From Virgibacillus_O xinjiangensis (lineage in GTDB: Bacteria > Bacillota > Bacilli > Bacillales > Amphibacillaceae), in assembly GCF_042643145.1 (NCBI RefSeq), contig NZ_JBHRSA010000049.1, positions 1-64,000 of the forward strand: a DNA stretch of 64,000 nt, written 5' to 3'. The notes under the pieces were generated by a model. That model was not told the DNA's origin. It saw only the letters and a list, made by a program, of their open reading frames with translations, and did no database searches. This document shows, one piece after another, positions 18,704 through 27,906 of this stretch. The position numbers were made by a program, and so were the translations under genes. The first letter of the stretch is position 1, and each line of letters opens with the position of its first letter.

Positions 18704-19738
18704 ATGCTGAAAAAGATCGTTTTCGGTGCTCTCGTAGGTTTTGGCGCACTCGCCGTCATGCTATCTGTATTTATGGAATTGGACAACTCAAATGAACAGA
18801 AAGAACAGGTGAAAGCGGAAAAGAAACAGGAAGTGATGACTGATGCGGTAGAAGTTATTGCTCCCCATCAAGATTTGAACCAGGAGCCGATACCGGTAGA
18901 AATGGAAAGGGATGGGTCGGATGTCTACATTAAAATGACCTCCCAGATTACTGACATTGAAATTGAGCCAGGAAACAATTACAAAGCCTGGACGTTTAAT
19001 GGAGAAGCGCCCGGTCCGCTAGTAGTAGTGAAAGAAGGGGACACGATCCATTTCACGCTTGATAATCTAGACCCGGCCATCCCGCACAGCATGGATTTCC
19101 ATGCCGTTCATACCGCCCCTGATAAAGGATTTGCTGATGTGGAACCGAATGAGGAAGGAACCTTTGTCTATCAGGCTTCCAAACCGGGAGTGTTCATGTA
19201 TCACTGCGGGACTGACCCAGTCCTATCCCATATAGCCAATGGAATGCATGGTGTGATTATCGTTCAGCCGGATGATGGGTATCCGACAGATGATGAAGTA
19301 GATCACGAATATGTCATCATCCAAAATGAATGGTATAAGTATAATGACCTCGAAGATATGATGAACAATGTTCCATCTCAAGTCGTATTTTCAACGAAAG
19401 CTTTGCATGAAGGTCAGTTGAACACAAATGGTACGATCGCTTCCATTGAGGATGAGCCGCTTACAGCCAAAGCAGGAGATAAGGTCAGGTTCTATATCAA
19501 TAATGTCGGACCGAATGAAGTCAGCTCCTTCCATGTCATCGGCACCATCTTTGATGATGTCTATATTGACGGAAATCCAGCCAACCATATGGAAGGTTTA
19601 CAAACATTGATGCTTCCGGCTAGTGGTGGAGCAGTTGCCGAATTTACGGTAAAGGAAGCAGGAGATTACCACTTTGTTACACATCAATTCAACCACGCTG
19701 CAAAGGGGGCAAAGGGAAGACTGCTAGTAACAGAATAA
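18704..19738 (+). CDS. nirK: Copper-containing nitrite reductase NirK
   Basis: A 344-residue two-cupredoxin enzyme that reduces nitrite to nitric oxide on the outer face of the membrane. An N-terminal hydrophobic segment (about 5-24) likely anchors it. All ligands can be placed. Type 1 copper: His128, Cys168, His176, Met181. Type 2 copper: His133, His167, His327. Active-site Asp131 and His277 are also present. It resembles the shorter Geobacillus-type NirK (MYHCGTDPVLSHIANGMHG, THQFNHAAKGAKG). It stands alone between minJ and uvrB, with no nor or nos genes in view, and sits behind an Fnr-type promoter. Confidence 0.93.
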   Translation: MLKKIVFGALVGFGALAVMLSVFMELDNSNEQKEQVKAEKKQEVMTDAVEVIAPHQDLNQEPIPVEMERDGSDVYIKMTSQITDIEIEPGNNYKAWTFNGEAPGPLVVVKEGDTIHFTLDNLDPAIPHSMDFHAVHTAPDKGFADVEPNEEGTFVYQASKPGVFMYHCGTDPVLSHIANGMHGVIIVQPDDGYPTDDEVDHEYVIIQNEWYKYNDLEDMMNNVPSQVVFSTKALHEGQLNTNGTIASIEDEPLTAKAGDKVRFYINNVGPNEVSSFHVIGTIFDDVYIDGNPANHMEGLQTLMLPASGGAVAEFTVKEAGDYHFVTHQFNHAAKGAKGRLLVTE

Positions 19739-19751
19739 AGGACTGTTTTGG

Positions 19752-19786
19752 AAAAGCCTTCAGCTGAGAATGCTGGAGGCTTTTTT
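19752..19786 (+). terminator. Terminator after nirK
   Basis: A stem of about 9-13 bp (AAAAGCCTTCAGC at 19752-19764 with GCTGGAGGCTTTT from 19772), one G-U pair, runs into TTTTTT ending at 19786. Confidence 0.85.
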
Positions 19787-19923
19787 GCTCTGTTTTCAGA
19801 CTCAAGAAATCCTTCGTGCATAATCGATAGTCTTTCCCTGTTCTTTAAAGGGAATTTTGCAACCAGTGATTCCATACCCCGCAGGAAGGGTATCATGCTA
19901 ATAGCTGCATGGAGCACAACTAT

Positions 19924-19937
19924 CGAATGTTCGTTCG
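19924..19937. promoter_or_regulatory. LexA (DinR) box of uvrB
   Basis: CGAAT-GTTC-GTTCG matches the Bacillus LexA consensus CGAAC-N4-GTTCG with one mismatch. A TAAAAT -10-like box lies at 19947-19952, so bound LexA would cover the -35 region. The site is 67 bp before uvrB. Confidence 0.75.
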
Positions 19938-20003
19938 CAAGTATGTTAAAATAAACTATTATCTATGATAAACTAGTGTTAGCAAAAGAACGGAGGCTTA
20001 CAA

Positions 20004-21986
20004 GTGAAAGAAAATAAATTTGAGCTTGTTTCCAAATATGAACCATCAGGGGATCAGCCTAATGCCATCCGGGAAATCACCGAACGGGTGCTTGCAGGGC
20101 AGCGGCATCAGACACTTCTTGGGGCCACTGGTACCGGGAAGACCTTTACGATGTCGAATGTGGTAAAAGAGATCAACCGTCCGACCTTGGTGATCGCCCA
20201 TAATAAAACACTTGCCGGACAGTTGTACAGTGAGTTCAAAGAGTTCTTCCCGAATAATGCGGTGGAATATTTCGTCAGCTATTATGATTATTATCAGCCG
20301 GAAGCTTATGTTCCTTCCACTGATACATTCATCGAAAAAGATGCCAGCATCAATGATGAAATTGACAAGCTGAGGCACTCCGCTACTTCTGCCTTGTTTG
20401 AACGGAATGATGTCCTGATTGTTGCCAGTGTATCGTGCATTTACGGTTTGGGTTCTCCTGAAGAATATGGGAGCCAAGTGCTTTCTTTACGAATGGGGAT
20501 GGAAAAGGACAGGGACCAGCTATTAAGAGATCTGGTAGACATCCAGTATGCCCGCAACGATATCGATTTCAAACGCGGTACCTTCCGTGTGCGGGGGGAT
20601 TCGGTAGAAATCATTCCCGCTTCCCGTGAAGAGCATTGTGTCCGTATAGAATTCTTTGGAGATGAAATCGACCGGATCCGTGAAGTCGATGCACTGACAG
20701 GAGAAATTATCGGTGACAGGGAACATATCGCCATTTTCCCGGCATCCCACTTCGTCACCCGTGAAGAAAAAATGAAACTGGCCATTGCCAACATAGAAAA
20801 AGAACTGGAAGAAAGACTCGAAGAATTGCGCAGCAATGATAAACTGCTGGAGGCGCAACGGTTGGAGCAGCGTACGAATTATGATTTGGAAATGATGAAT
20901 GAGATGGGATTCTGCTCGGGAATCGAAAACTATTCCCGCCATTTGACACTGCGGGAAGCAGGTGCGACTCCTTATACGCTGCTGGATTATTTCCCGGAAG
21001 ACTCGTTGACGATCATCGATGAGTCGCATGTTACCCTTCCACAGATTCGGGGAATGTATAACGGAGACCAGGCAAGAAAACAAGTTCTAGTTGATCATGG
21101 ATTCCGACTGCCTTCAGCGCTTGATAACCGTCCGCTGAAATTCGAAGAGTTCGAGAAGTCTACCAACCAGTTGGTGTATGTATCAGCTACTCCGGGGCCA
21201 TATGAAATGGAGCATTCACCGGATATGACGGAACAAATCATTCGTCCGACCGGGCTATTGGATCCGAAAGTGGAAGTGCGCCCGATCGAAGGTCAGATAG
21301 ATAATCTGATTGAAGAAATCAATACACGGACAGAGCGGAATGAACGTGTACTGGTGACGACTCTGACGAAGAAGATGTCGGAAGATCTCACAGATTACCT
21401 GAAAGAAATCGGTATAAAAGTAGCATATCTCCATTCGGAAGTGAAAACACTGGAACGGATCGAACTGATACGCGACCTGAGAGTCGGAAAATATGATGTT
21501 CTGATAGGAATCAACCTGCTGAGGGAAGGTCTGGATATACCAGAAGTTTCTCTGGTCACCATCCTGGATGCCGATAAGGAAGGTTTCCTGCGTTCAGAGC
21601 GATCGCTTATCCAGACAATGGGTCGTGCCGCCCGTAATGAAAAGGGGCAGGTCATCATGTATGCCGATAAAATCACCCAGTCTATGGAGGCAGCGATCGA
21701 TGAAACAAACAGACGTAGACAGATCCAGATGGAATATAATGAGAAGCATGGTATTACGCCTACGACCATCAAAAAGGATGTCAGGGATGTCATCCGTGCA
21801 ACAGTAGCTGCAGAAGAGCAGGAAGAATATAAAGAAAAACCGAGCTTGACCAAGTTGTCTGCCAAAGAGAAGACGAAAGTGATCGAAAAGATGGAGAAAG
21901 AGATGAAAGAAGCTGCGAAGTCACTGGACTTTGAAAAAGCGGCAGAGCTGCGGGATATCATCCTGGAGCTTAAATCAGGAGCCTAA
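20004..21986 (+). CDS. uvrB: Excinuclease ABC subunit B
   Basis: A 660-residue damage-verifying helicase-like subunit of nucleotide excision repair. Walker A is GATGTGKTF (about 39-47). The beta-hairpin region contains YYDYYQPEAYVP. Walker B is SLTIIDESHV. Later helicase motifs include INLLREGLDIPEV and QTMGRAARN. A C-terminal UVR motif (about 620-655, KSLDFEKAAELRDII) binds UvrC. Start GTG 20004 follows CGGAGG. It is 24 bp before uvrA and forms the SOS-controlled uvrBA operon. Confidence 0.98.
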   Translation: MKENKFELVSKYEPSGDQPNAIREITERVLAGQRHQTLLGATGTGKTFTMSNVVKEINRPTLVIAHNKTLAGQLYSEFKEFFPNNAVEYFVSYYDYYQPEAYVPSTDTFIEKDASINDEIDKLRHSATSALFERNDVLIVASVSCIYGLGSPEEYGSQVLSLRMGMEKDRDQLLRDLVDIQYARNDIDFKRGTFRVRGDSVEIIPASREEHCVRIEFFGDEIDRIREVDALTGEIIGDREHIAIFPASHFVTREEKMKLAIANIEKELEERLEELRSNDKLLEAQRLEQRTNYDLEMMNEMGFCSGIENYSRHLTLREAGATPYTLLDYFPEDSLTIIDESHVTLPQIRGMYNGDQARKQVLVDHGFRLPSALDNRPLKFEEFEKSTNQLVYVSATPGPYEMEHSPDMTEQIIRPTGLLDPKVEVRPIEGQIDNLIEEINTRTERNERVLVTTLTKKMSEDLTDYLKEIGIKVAYLHSEVKTLERIELIRDLRVGKYDVLIGINLLREGLDIPEVSLVTILDADKEGFLRSERSLIQTMGRAARNEKGQVIMYADKITQSMEAAIDETNRRRQIQMEYNEKHGITPTTIKKDVRDVIRATVAAEEQEEYKEKPSLTKLSAKEKTKVIEKMEKEMKEAAKSLDFEKAAELRDIILELKSGA

Positions 21987-22010
21987 CACTAAAGCTAAGA
22001 AGGTGAACAC

Positions 22011-24890
22011 ATGCCTAGTAAATCACTGCAAATTCAAGGAGCCAGAGCACATAATCTAAAAAACGTCGATGTGACCATTCCAAAGAATCAATTGGTAGTT
22101 CTCACCGGGTTGTCCGGTTCGGGGAAATCTTCCCTGGCATTCGATACCATCTACGCTGAAGGGCAGCGGCGGTATGTGGAGTCCCTATCCGCCTATGCCC
22201 GCCAGTTTTTGGGGCAGATGGATAAACCGGATGTCGACTCGATAGAGGGGCTGTCGCCGGCCATTTCCATTGACCAGAAGACAACAAGCAATAACCCACG
22301 TTCCACTGTCGGGACGGTCACCGAGATCTATGACTATCTGCGGCTGCTGTATGCCAGGATTGGCCGTCCTACATGTCCAAAGCATGGTATCGAGATAACT
22401 TCACAGACGGTGCAACAGATGGTTGACCGTATCCTCGAGTATCCGGAACGCACGAAGATGCAGGTTCTAGCCCCTGTCATCTCCGGACGGAAAGGAGAAC
22501 ATATCAAGGTTCTCGAAAACCTTCGAAAGGAAGGTTATGTTCGTGTCAGGGTGGATAAGGAAATGCGGGATTTGTCCGAGGATATCCAGCTTGAGAAAAA
22601 CAAAAAGCATTCCATAGAAGCAGTAATCGACAGAATCGTTGTAAAAGAAGGCATCTCTGGTCGTCTGAGTGATTCCATCGAAACAGCCTTATCCCTTGGA
22701 GAGGGAAAAATTATTGTGGATGTCATTGGGGAAGAAGAATTGAAGTTCAATGAGAACCATGCTTGTCCAATTTGTGGTTTCTCCATCGGTGAATTGGAGC
22801 CGCGTCTCTTTTCCTTCAACAGCCCATTTGGAGCTTGTCCGACGTGTGACGGGCTTGGCACCAAGCTGGAAGTGGATCCGGACTTGGTTGTGCCTGATTG
22901 GGGGAAAAGCTTGAATGAGCATGCCATCGCGGCCTGGGAGCCGATAAGTTCACAGTATTACCCACAATTGTTGAAAGCTGTCTGCACGCATTACAGTATT
23001 GATATGGACACACCGGTAAAAGATCTTCCGAAAGAACAAATGGATATCATCCTTTATGGGAGCGGCAAGGAAAAAGTCCATTTCCACTATGTGAACGACT
23101 TTGGGAATGTGCGGGACAATATGATTTACTTTGAAGGTGTGCTCCGCAATATCGGCAGACGCTACAGGGAAACGTCTTCTGATTTTATCCGGGAAACCTT
23201 GGAGAAATATATGATGCAGAAACACTGTGCAACTTGCAAAGGCCATCGTTTAAAGGAAGAAGCTTTGGCTGTATTGATCAATGGGCTGCATATAAGTGAG
23301 GTCACCAATTACTCCATAGTAGAAGCGATCGACTATTTTTCCGGATTGCAGTTGACGGACAAAGAGGAACAAATAGCCAAGCTCATCCTGAAAGAAATCA
23401 ATAATAGGCTGGAATTCCTCAACAATGTTGGACTTGATTATCTGACACTATCCCGAGCTGCAGGAACATTGTCAGGCGGGGAAGCCCAGCGGATCCGTCT
23501 TGCCACTCAAATCGGTTCTGCATTGGCAGGTGTCCTCTATGTACTGGATGAACCGTCCATCGGATTGCATCAACGCGATAACAACCGTTTAATTGCAACG
23601 TTGAAGCGGATGCGGGACCTGGACAATACGTTGATTGTGGTTGAACACGATGAAGACACAATGGCTGCTGCAGACTGGCTGATTGATATCGGTCCTGGAG
23701 CAGGAGAACATGGCGGTCGAGTGGTGGCGAGCGGAACACCGGAAGAGGTCATGAACAATGAACATTCACTGACAGGAAAATACCTATCCGGGGAGAAGTT
23801 TATCCCGCTTCCGTCGAAAAGAAGGAAACCAGATAAACGGAAAATCGAGATTACCGGTGCGGCCGAAAACAACCTGAAAAATGTAACGGCAAAGTTTCCT
23901 CTTGGTCTAATGACTGTGGTCACTGGGGTTTCCGGTTCAGGGAAAAGTACGTTGATTAATGAAATATTGTATAAAAACCTGTCCAAGGAGCTTCACAGAG
24001 CGAAGGTCAAACCTGGTAAGCATAAGAAAGTCAAAGGAATCGACCAGTTAGATAAAGTGATCGATATCGACCAGTCGCCGATCGGAAGAACGCCTCGCTC
24101 CAATCCGGCAACATATACAGGTGTTTTCGATGACATCCGCGATGTGTTTGCCCAGACCAATGAAGCCAAAGTGCGAGGATATAAGAAGGGACGGTTCAGC
24201 TTTAATGTGAAAGGGGGCCGTTGCGAAGCATGCCGTGGAGACGGGATCATCAAGATTGAAATGCATTTCCTGCCAGATGTATATGTGCCTTGTGAAGTGT
24301 GTGATGGGAAACGGTACAACCGGGAGACACTGGAGGTGAAATACAAAGGGAAGAGTATTGCGGACGTTCTAGAGATGCGGGTAGAAGAAGCCCTGGACTT
24401 TTTCGCTCCTATCCCTAAGATCAAAAGGAAGCTCCAGACGATTTATGATGTGGGTCTCGGTTATGTGAAACTCGGGCAGCCTGCTACTACACTTTCCGGT
24501 GGGGAAGCGCAGCGCGTGAAACTTGCCAGTGAACTTCATAAGCGTTCAAATGGAAAGTCCTTCTACATTCTTGATGAGCCGACAACTGGTTTGCATGTGG
24601 ACGATATCAAACGTCTATTGTCGGTTCTGCAGAGAATTGTGGAAAATGGTGACACCGTTTTGATCATTGAGCATAACCTTGATGTAATCAAAACGGCAGA
24701 CCACATTATAGACCTTGGACCAGAAGGTGGTGACCGGGGTGGACAGATTATTGCTACCGGCACCCCGGAAAAAATTGCTGAAGAAGCAGCATCTTATACC
24801 GGCCAGTATCTGAAACCTGTTTTGGAGAGGGACAGAGCACGGATGGCGCAGGCTTTAGAACGGAAAGAAAAAGTGAATACCGGTAAGTAG
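22011..24890 (+). CDS. uvrA: Excinuclease ABC subunit A
   Basis: A 959-residue damage-recognition ATPase with two ABC modules. The first has Walker A GLSGSGKSS (about 32-40) and signature TLSGGEAQRI; the second has GVSGSGKST (about 640) and TLSGGEAQRV. Zinc modules show CPICGF with CPTCDG, CATCKG, and CEACRG with CEVCDG. A basic tail closes the protein. Start ATG 22011 follows AGAAGGTG. Length is standard (B. subtilis 957). Confidence 0.98.
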   Translation: MPSKSLQIQGARAHNLKNVDVTIPKNQLVVLTGLSGSGKSSLAFDTIYAEGQRRYVESLSAYARQFLGQMDKPDVDSIEGLSPAISIDQKTTSNNPRSTVGTVTEIYDYLRLLYARIGRPTCPKHGIEITSQTVQQMVDRILEYPERTKMQVLAPVISGRKGEHIKVLENLRKEGYVRVRVDKEMRDLSEDIQLEKNKKHSIEAVIDRIVVKEGISGRLSDSIETALSLGEGKIIVDVIGEEELKFNENHACPICGFSIGELEPRLFSFNSPFGACPTCDGLGTKLEVDPDLVVPDWGKSLNEHAIAAWEPISSQYYPQLLKAVCTHYSIDMDTPVKDLPKEQMDIILYGSGKEKVHFHYVNDFGNVRDNMIYFEGVLRNIGRRYRETSSDFIRETLEKYMMQKHCATCKGHRLKEEALAVLINGLHISEVTNYSIVEAIDYFSGLQLTDKEEQIAKLILKEINNRLEFLNNVGLDYLTLSRAAGTLSGGEAQRIRLATQIGSALAGVLYVLDEPSIGLHQRDNNRLIATLKRMRDLDNTLIVVEHDEDTMAAADWLIDIGPGAGEHGGRVVASGTPEEVMNNEHSLTGKYLSGEKFIPLPSKRRKPDKRKIEITGAAENNLKNVTAKFPLGLMTVVTGVSGSGKSTLINEILYKNLSKELHRAKVKPGKHKKVKGIDQLDKVIDIDQSPIGRTPRSNPATYTGVFDDIRDVFAQTNEAKVRGYKKGRFSFNVKGGRCEACRGDGIIKIEMHFLPDVYVPCEVCDGKRYNRETLEVKYKGKSIADVLEMRVEEALDFFAPIPKIKRKLQTIYDVGLGYVKLGQPATTLSGGEAQRVKLASELHKRSNGKSFYILDEPTTGLHVDDIKRLLSVLQRIVENGDTVLIIEHNLDVIKTADHIIDLGPEGGDRGGQIIATGTPEKIAEEAASYTGQYLKPVLERDRARMAQALERKEKVNTGK

Positions 24891-24896
24891 TCCAAA

Positions 24897-24924
24897 AGGC
24901 AGCAGGTCCCTGTACTTGCTGCCT
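24897..24924 (+). terminator. Hairpin after uvrA
   Basis: An 11-bp stem with one G-U pair (24897-24907 with 24914-24924) and loop CCCTGT begins 7 bp after the uvrA stop. No T run follows, so it may stabilise the mRNA end rather than terminate. Confidence 0.5.
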
Positions 24925-25012
24925 AGCCTGTTGCAGCGGACTGAATTTTTGACGCTGATGCTGCCTTTCGATAAAGTTATAAGAAGAAACTGCAGGGATG
25001 GGGGGTAGAAAA

Positions 25013-25366
25013 ATGAAGCCGATAGAATTGGAAAAAGTGCAGGAAACCCTGAATCAGTTTATAGACAAGCAGGTGTATGTTCATCTGGAAACAACCAATG
25101 GCGCTTACGCAAGTCATTTTAATGATAAGGCTTATAATGTAGGTGCATATGTGAGGAATGCCCAGGTTTCCTTCCATCAGGCAAAGATAGTTGGAAACGG
25201 AAATACGTACCGAGTCGGCTTGAAGCTCGAGATTGGCTGGATTTATGCAGAGGGGCTGACCGACTGGACCATTCAGGAAGAAAATCAATTGCTGATGGCC
25301 GGGCACGACCGGGAAGGCCGTTTAATGGTATCATTACAAATAAGTGAAACACCGTTCAGGTATTGA
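25013..25366 (+). CDS. yojF: YojF-family protein (DUF1806)
   Basis: A 117-residue soluble protein of the YojF family. It starts MKPIELEKVQETLNQFIDKQ and includes GAYVRNAQVSFHQAKIVG and YRVGLKLEIGWIYAEGLTDW. No enzymatic motif is recognised and the function is unknown. As in B. subtilis (yojF-yojG), it lies directly upstream of the bacillithiol deacetylase gene, which suggests a role connected to it. Start ATG 25013 is taken behind GGGGGGTAG; an in-frame ATG 15 bp earlier overlaps that site. Confidence 0.9.
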   Translation: MKPIELEKVQETLNQFIDKQVYVHLETTNGAYASHFNDKAYNVGAYVRNAQVSFHQAKIVGNGNTYRVGLKLEIGWIYAEGLTDWTIQEENQLLMAGHDREGRLMVSLQISETPFRY

Positions 25367-25431
25367 ATTTGCTGATGAAACGGGATGATAGATTAGGAAG
25401 AGCCATTTAAAAGAAAATTGGGGTGAGTAAT

Positions 25432-26088
25432 ATGGAAAAACATGTAGTTGTCGTCTATCCGCATCCCGATGATGAATCGTTCGGTGCTGCTGGTACGATC
25501 ACGCAATTCCGGGAACAAGGTGTACCTGTAACCTACCTGTGCGGGACGCTTGGAGAGATGGGACGAAACATGGGCAATCCGACGTTCGCCAATAGGGAAA
25601 CACTGCCGGATATCCGTAAGAAAGAACTGAAGGATGCTTGTGAAGTTCTCGACATGGAACTGAGGATGCTCGGATACAGGGATAAAACGCTGGAGTTTGA
25701 GGATCGGAGTGCAGTGGCAGAACATTTAAAGGGGATCCTAGATGAAATTGAACCAAGTCTGGTTATCACCCATTATCCAGAACACGCAGTTCATCCGGAC
25801 CATAATGCGTTGGGTGCGGCTGCTATCGAAGCTGTTCGTCGTATGGCTCCGGAGAAACGGCCGACCGTATGGGCACAGGCCATCACCAATAATTACTTAG
25901 AAGAGCTGGGAAACCCGGAAGTCATAAATGACGTCAGTGACCAATTCGACACGAAGATGAAGGCTGTATTTGCGCATGATTCCCAAGCAGCCCCTATGCT
26001 TGGCGGCGGGTATGACCAGAAAGAAGTCATGGAGTATGCCCGGAACATGTTCAGCAAGGAAGCATTCTTTATTTGGAATTATGAATAG
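25432..26088 (+). CDS. bshB2: Bacillithiol biosynthesis deacetylase BshB2
   Basis: A 218-residue zinc-dependent LmbE/PIG-L deacetylase that removes the acetyl group from GlcNAc-malate in bacillithiol synthesis. The metal motif PHPDDE is at about 10-15 (VVVVYPHPDDESFG). The later HPDHNALG supplies the third His and YPEHAVHPDH the surrounding loop. BshB2 is the secondary paralogue in B. subtilis. Start ATG 25432 is behind GGGGTGAG, preferred to GTG 25423. It likely forms an operon with yojF (65 bp gap). Confidence 0.92.
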   Translation: MEKHVVVVYPHPDDESFGAAGTITQFREQGVPVTYLCGTLGEMGRNMGNPTFANRETLPDIRKKELKDACEVLDMELRMLGYRDKTLEFEDRSAVAEHLKGILDEIEPSLVITHYPEHAVHPDHNALGAAAIEAVRRMAPEKRPTVWAQAITNNYLEELGNPEVINDVSDQFDTKMKAVFAHDSQAAPMLGGGYDQKEVMEYARNMFSKEAFFIWNYE

Positions 26089-26098
26089 CTAACGAAGT

Positions 26099-26135
26099 CC
26101 TTCCTGTAACAACACTTGCAGGAAGGTCTTATTTT
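26099..26135 (+). terminator. Probable terminator after bshB2
   Basis: An 8-bp stem (26099-26106 with 26119-26126) with a 12-nt loop is followed by a T-rich stretch, TCTTATTTT. Confidence 0.5.
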
Positions 26136-26174
26136 ATGAAATAAGAGGCATATGATAAACAAGAGATAAGCGGG

Positions 26175-26202
26175 TGAAACCAATGCATCGTTGCCCCGTA
26201 TA
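26175..26202 (+). promoter_or_regulatory. SigW-type ECF promoter of yvlCD
   Basis: TGAAAC (26175-26180), exactly 16 bp, then CGTATA (26197-26202) matches the Bacillus SigW promoter consensus (TGAAAC-N16-CGTA). The B. subtilis yvlABCD operon is a known SigW target. It lies 59 bp before the first gene. Confidence 0.85.
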
Positions 26203-26260
26203 TAAAAAGTGGTGTTGGCTTTAATAACCAAAATGGGGAAAAGTACCGAGGAGGTATCAT

Positions 26261-26455
26261 ATGAAAAAACTGTACCGTTCTGAATCCAACCGGATGTTTG
26301 CCGGGGTACTGGGCGGTCTTGCCGAGTATTTCCATATGGATGCGACCATACTCCGACTTTTATTTGCTGTATTGTTGATTACCAGTGTGTTCACTTTTGG
26401 GCTGGTATATTTAGTTGCCGTCTTCATCATTCCGAATGAGAGGGATGTCTACTGA
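26261..26455 (+). CDS. yvlC: PspC-domain small membrane protein YvlC
   Basis: A 64-residue PspC-like protein. The N-terminal cytosolic part (KKLYRSESNRMFAGVLGGLAE) is the PspC signature, and one hydrophobic helix (about 31-58) spans the membrane. PspC domains take part in envelope-stress responses. B. subtilis yvlC belongs to a four-gene SigW operon; here only the yvlC and yvlD equivalents are present. Start ATG 26261 follows GAGGAGGTA. The stop overlaps the yvlD start by one base. Confidence 0.92.
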   Translation: MKKLYRSESNRMFAGVLGGLAEYFHMDATILRLLFAVLLITSVFTFGLVYLVAVFIIPNERDVY

Positions 26456-26811
26456 TGTTGTTGAGAGGAATCGTTTCCATCTTGTTGAACGCGATTGTAC
26501 TGATTGTAGTCGCGCAGCTGTTTGAGTCGTTTCGATTGGATGGCTTCGGAACGGCATTATTGGCCAGCTTCCTATTGGCCATATTGAATTTGATCATCAA
26601 GCCTATTTTGATTATCCTCACTCTTCCGATCACTATGGTCACCATGGGGCTGTTCTTGTTTGTCATCAATGCAGTCACCCTCATGATTACTCAAAGCTTG
26701 ATCGGTCCTGCGTTTGTGATCGAAGGATTTGGCATGGCGGTCATTGCAGCCATCGTCATCTCCATTTTGAATATATTGCTGAACAGCCTCATCAGGGATT
26801 CGGTGAGATAA
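26455..26811 (+). CDS. yvlD: Phage-holin-4-type membrane protein YvlD
   Basis: A 118-residue protein with about four hydrophobic helices: 2-20, 27-53 (ALLASFLLAILNLIIKPI), 56-78 and 88-112. This matches the YvlD/DUF360 membrane family sometimes labelled phage holin family 4. No lysis role is implied here. It is translationally coupled to yvlC through a TGATG overlap and sits in the SigW-type unit, so envelope-stress function is likely. It ends at a strong terminator. Confidence 0.9.
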   Translation: MLLRGIVSILLNAIVLIVVAQLFESFRLDGFGTALLASFLLAILNLIIKPILIILTLPITMVTMGLFLFVINAVTLMITQSLIGPAFVIEGFGMAVIAAIVISILNILLNSLIRDSVR

Positions 26812-26836
26812 CGCAGGAACTTCTCCTGCGTTTTTT
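26810..26836 (+). terminator. Terminator after yvlD
   Basis: A perfect 9-bp stem (26810-26818 with 26824-26832) and 5-nt loop are followed by TTTTTT at 26831-26836. Confidence 0.9.
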
Positions 26837-26961
26837 CGTTTACTCAAAGATAGGAATGCGAGCAATTCGGGCAGTGACTCCGGTTGAAGGTCACTAGTTT
26901 TTTTCTAAAATAAATATGCTACAATAAAAGACAGTCAGATTGCCTTGAAGGAGGGAACAGC

Positions 26962-27894
26962 ATGTCGATTGTGCGAACAAAGGATCTATTGGCTAATTTC
27001 AATCTTAAACTTGTCGCGGGTGAAGACGGGATACATAGGGAAATCATCACAAGTGACTTGTCACGGCCTGGAATAGAGATGACCGGTTATTTTCAGTTTT
27101 ATCCGAAGGAACGCCTTCAGTTGATTGGTAAAACAGAAATGGCCTATTTCCTTGAATTGACGGAATCCCAGCAACGGGACCGGATGGACCAGCTGTGTAC
27201 GGATATTACACCAGGTATCGTTATTTCCAGAGGAATGGAAATCCCACAGACCATGATTGATGCCGCAAATAAAGGCGGGGTGCCCATTCTCCATTCCCCT
27301 AGAAAGACGACACGGGTAATCAGCAGACTTACCAATTACTTGGAGTCGAAGTTTGCTCCGTTCACAGCTATCCACGGGGTATTGGTTGATATCAATGGTG
27401 TTGGTGTCCTGATCACCGGACAGAGTGGAGTAGGTAAAAGCGAAACTGCTTTGGAGTTGGTGAAAAGAGGGCATCGTCTGGTTGCCGATGATAGTGTAGA
27501 AATCAGACAGGAAGACTATGATACATTGATTGGAAACTCCCCTGCTTTGATTGAACACTTGCTGGAAATCAGAGGGCTGGGAATCATCAATGTGATGACC
27601 CTGTTTGGCGCTGGTTCCATCAGGAATTATAAAAAAATCTCTTTGATTGTCAACCTCGAAAATTGGGACGAGAAGAAACAGTATGACCGGCTCGGTCTAG
27701 ATGAAGACACCATGAAAATCATGGATGTCCATCTACCGAAAGTAACCATTCCGGTCAGACCTGGCAGAAACCTTGCTGTAATTATTGAGGTGGCTGCGAT
27801 GAACTTCCGTCTGAAAAATATGGGAATCAATACAGCGCAGGAATTCTCCGAGCGTCTGACAACAATGATTGACCATGAAAAAAAAGAAGAGTAG
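26962..27894 (+). CDS. hprK: HPr(Ser) kinase/phosphorylase HprK
   Basis: A 310-residue bifunctional enzyme that phosphorylates and dephosphorylates Ser46 of HPr and Crh, setting catabolite repression. The C-terminal kinase domain has AIHGVLVDINGVGVLI followed by Walker A TGQSGVGKSE (about 152-161). The HprK signature region has HLLEIRGLGIINVMTLFG. Start ATG 26962 follows AAGGAGGGA. It heads the conserved hprK-lgt-yvoD-ppaX-yvoF cluster. Its targets here include Crh, also in the window. Confidence 0.97.
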   Translation: MSIVRTKDLLANFNLKLVAGEDGIHREIITSDLSRPGIEMTGYFQFYPKERLQLIGKTEMAYFLELTESQQRDRMDQLCTDITPGIVISRGMEIPQTMIDAANKGGVPILHSPRKTTRVISRLTNYLESKFAPFTAIHGVLVDINGVGVLITGQSGVGKSETALELVKRGHRLVADDSVEIRQEDYDTLIGNSPALIEHLLEIRGLGIINVMTLFGAGSIRNYKKISLIVNLENWDEKKQYDRLGLDEDTMKIMDVHLPKVTIPVRPGRNLAVIIEVAAMNFRLKNMGINTAQEFSERLTTMIDHEKKEE

Positions 27895-27906
27895 GAGTGG
27901 GTAGAT

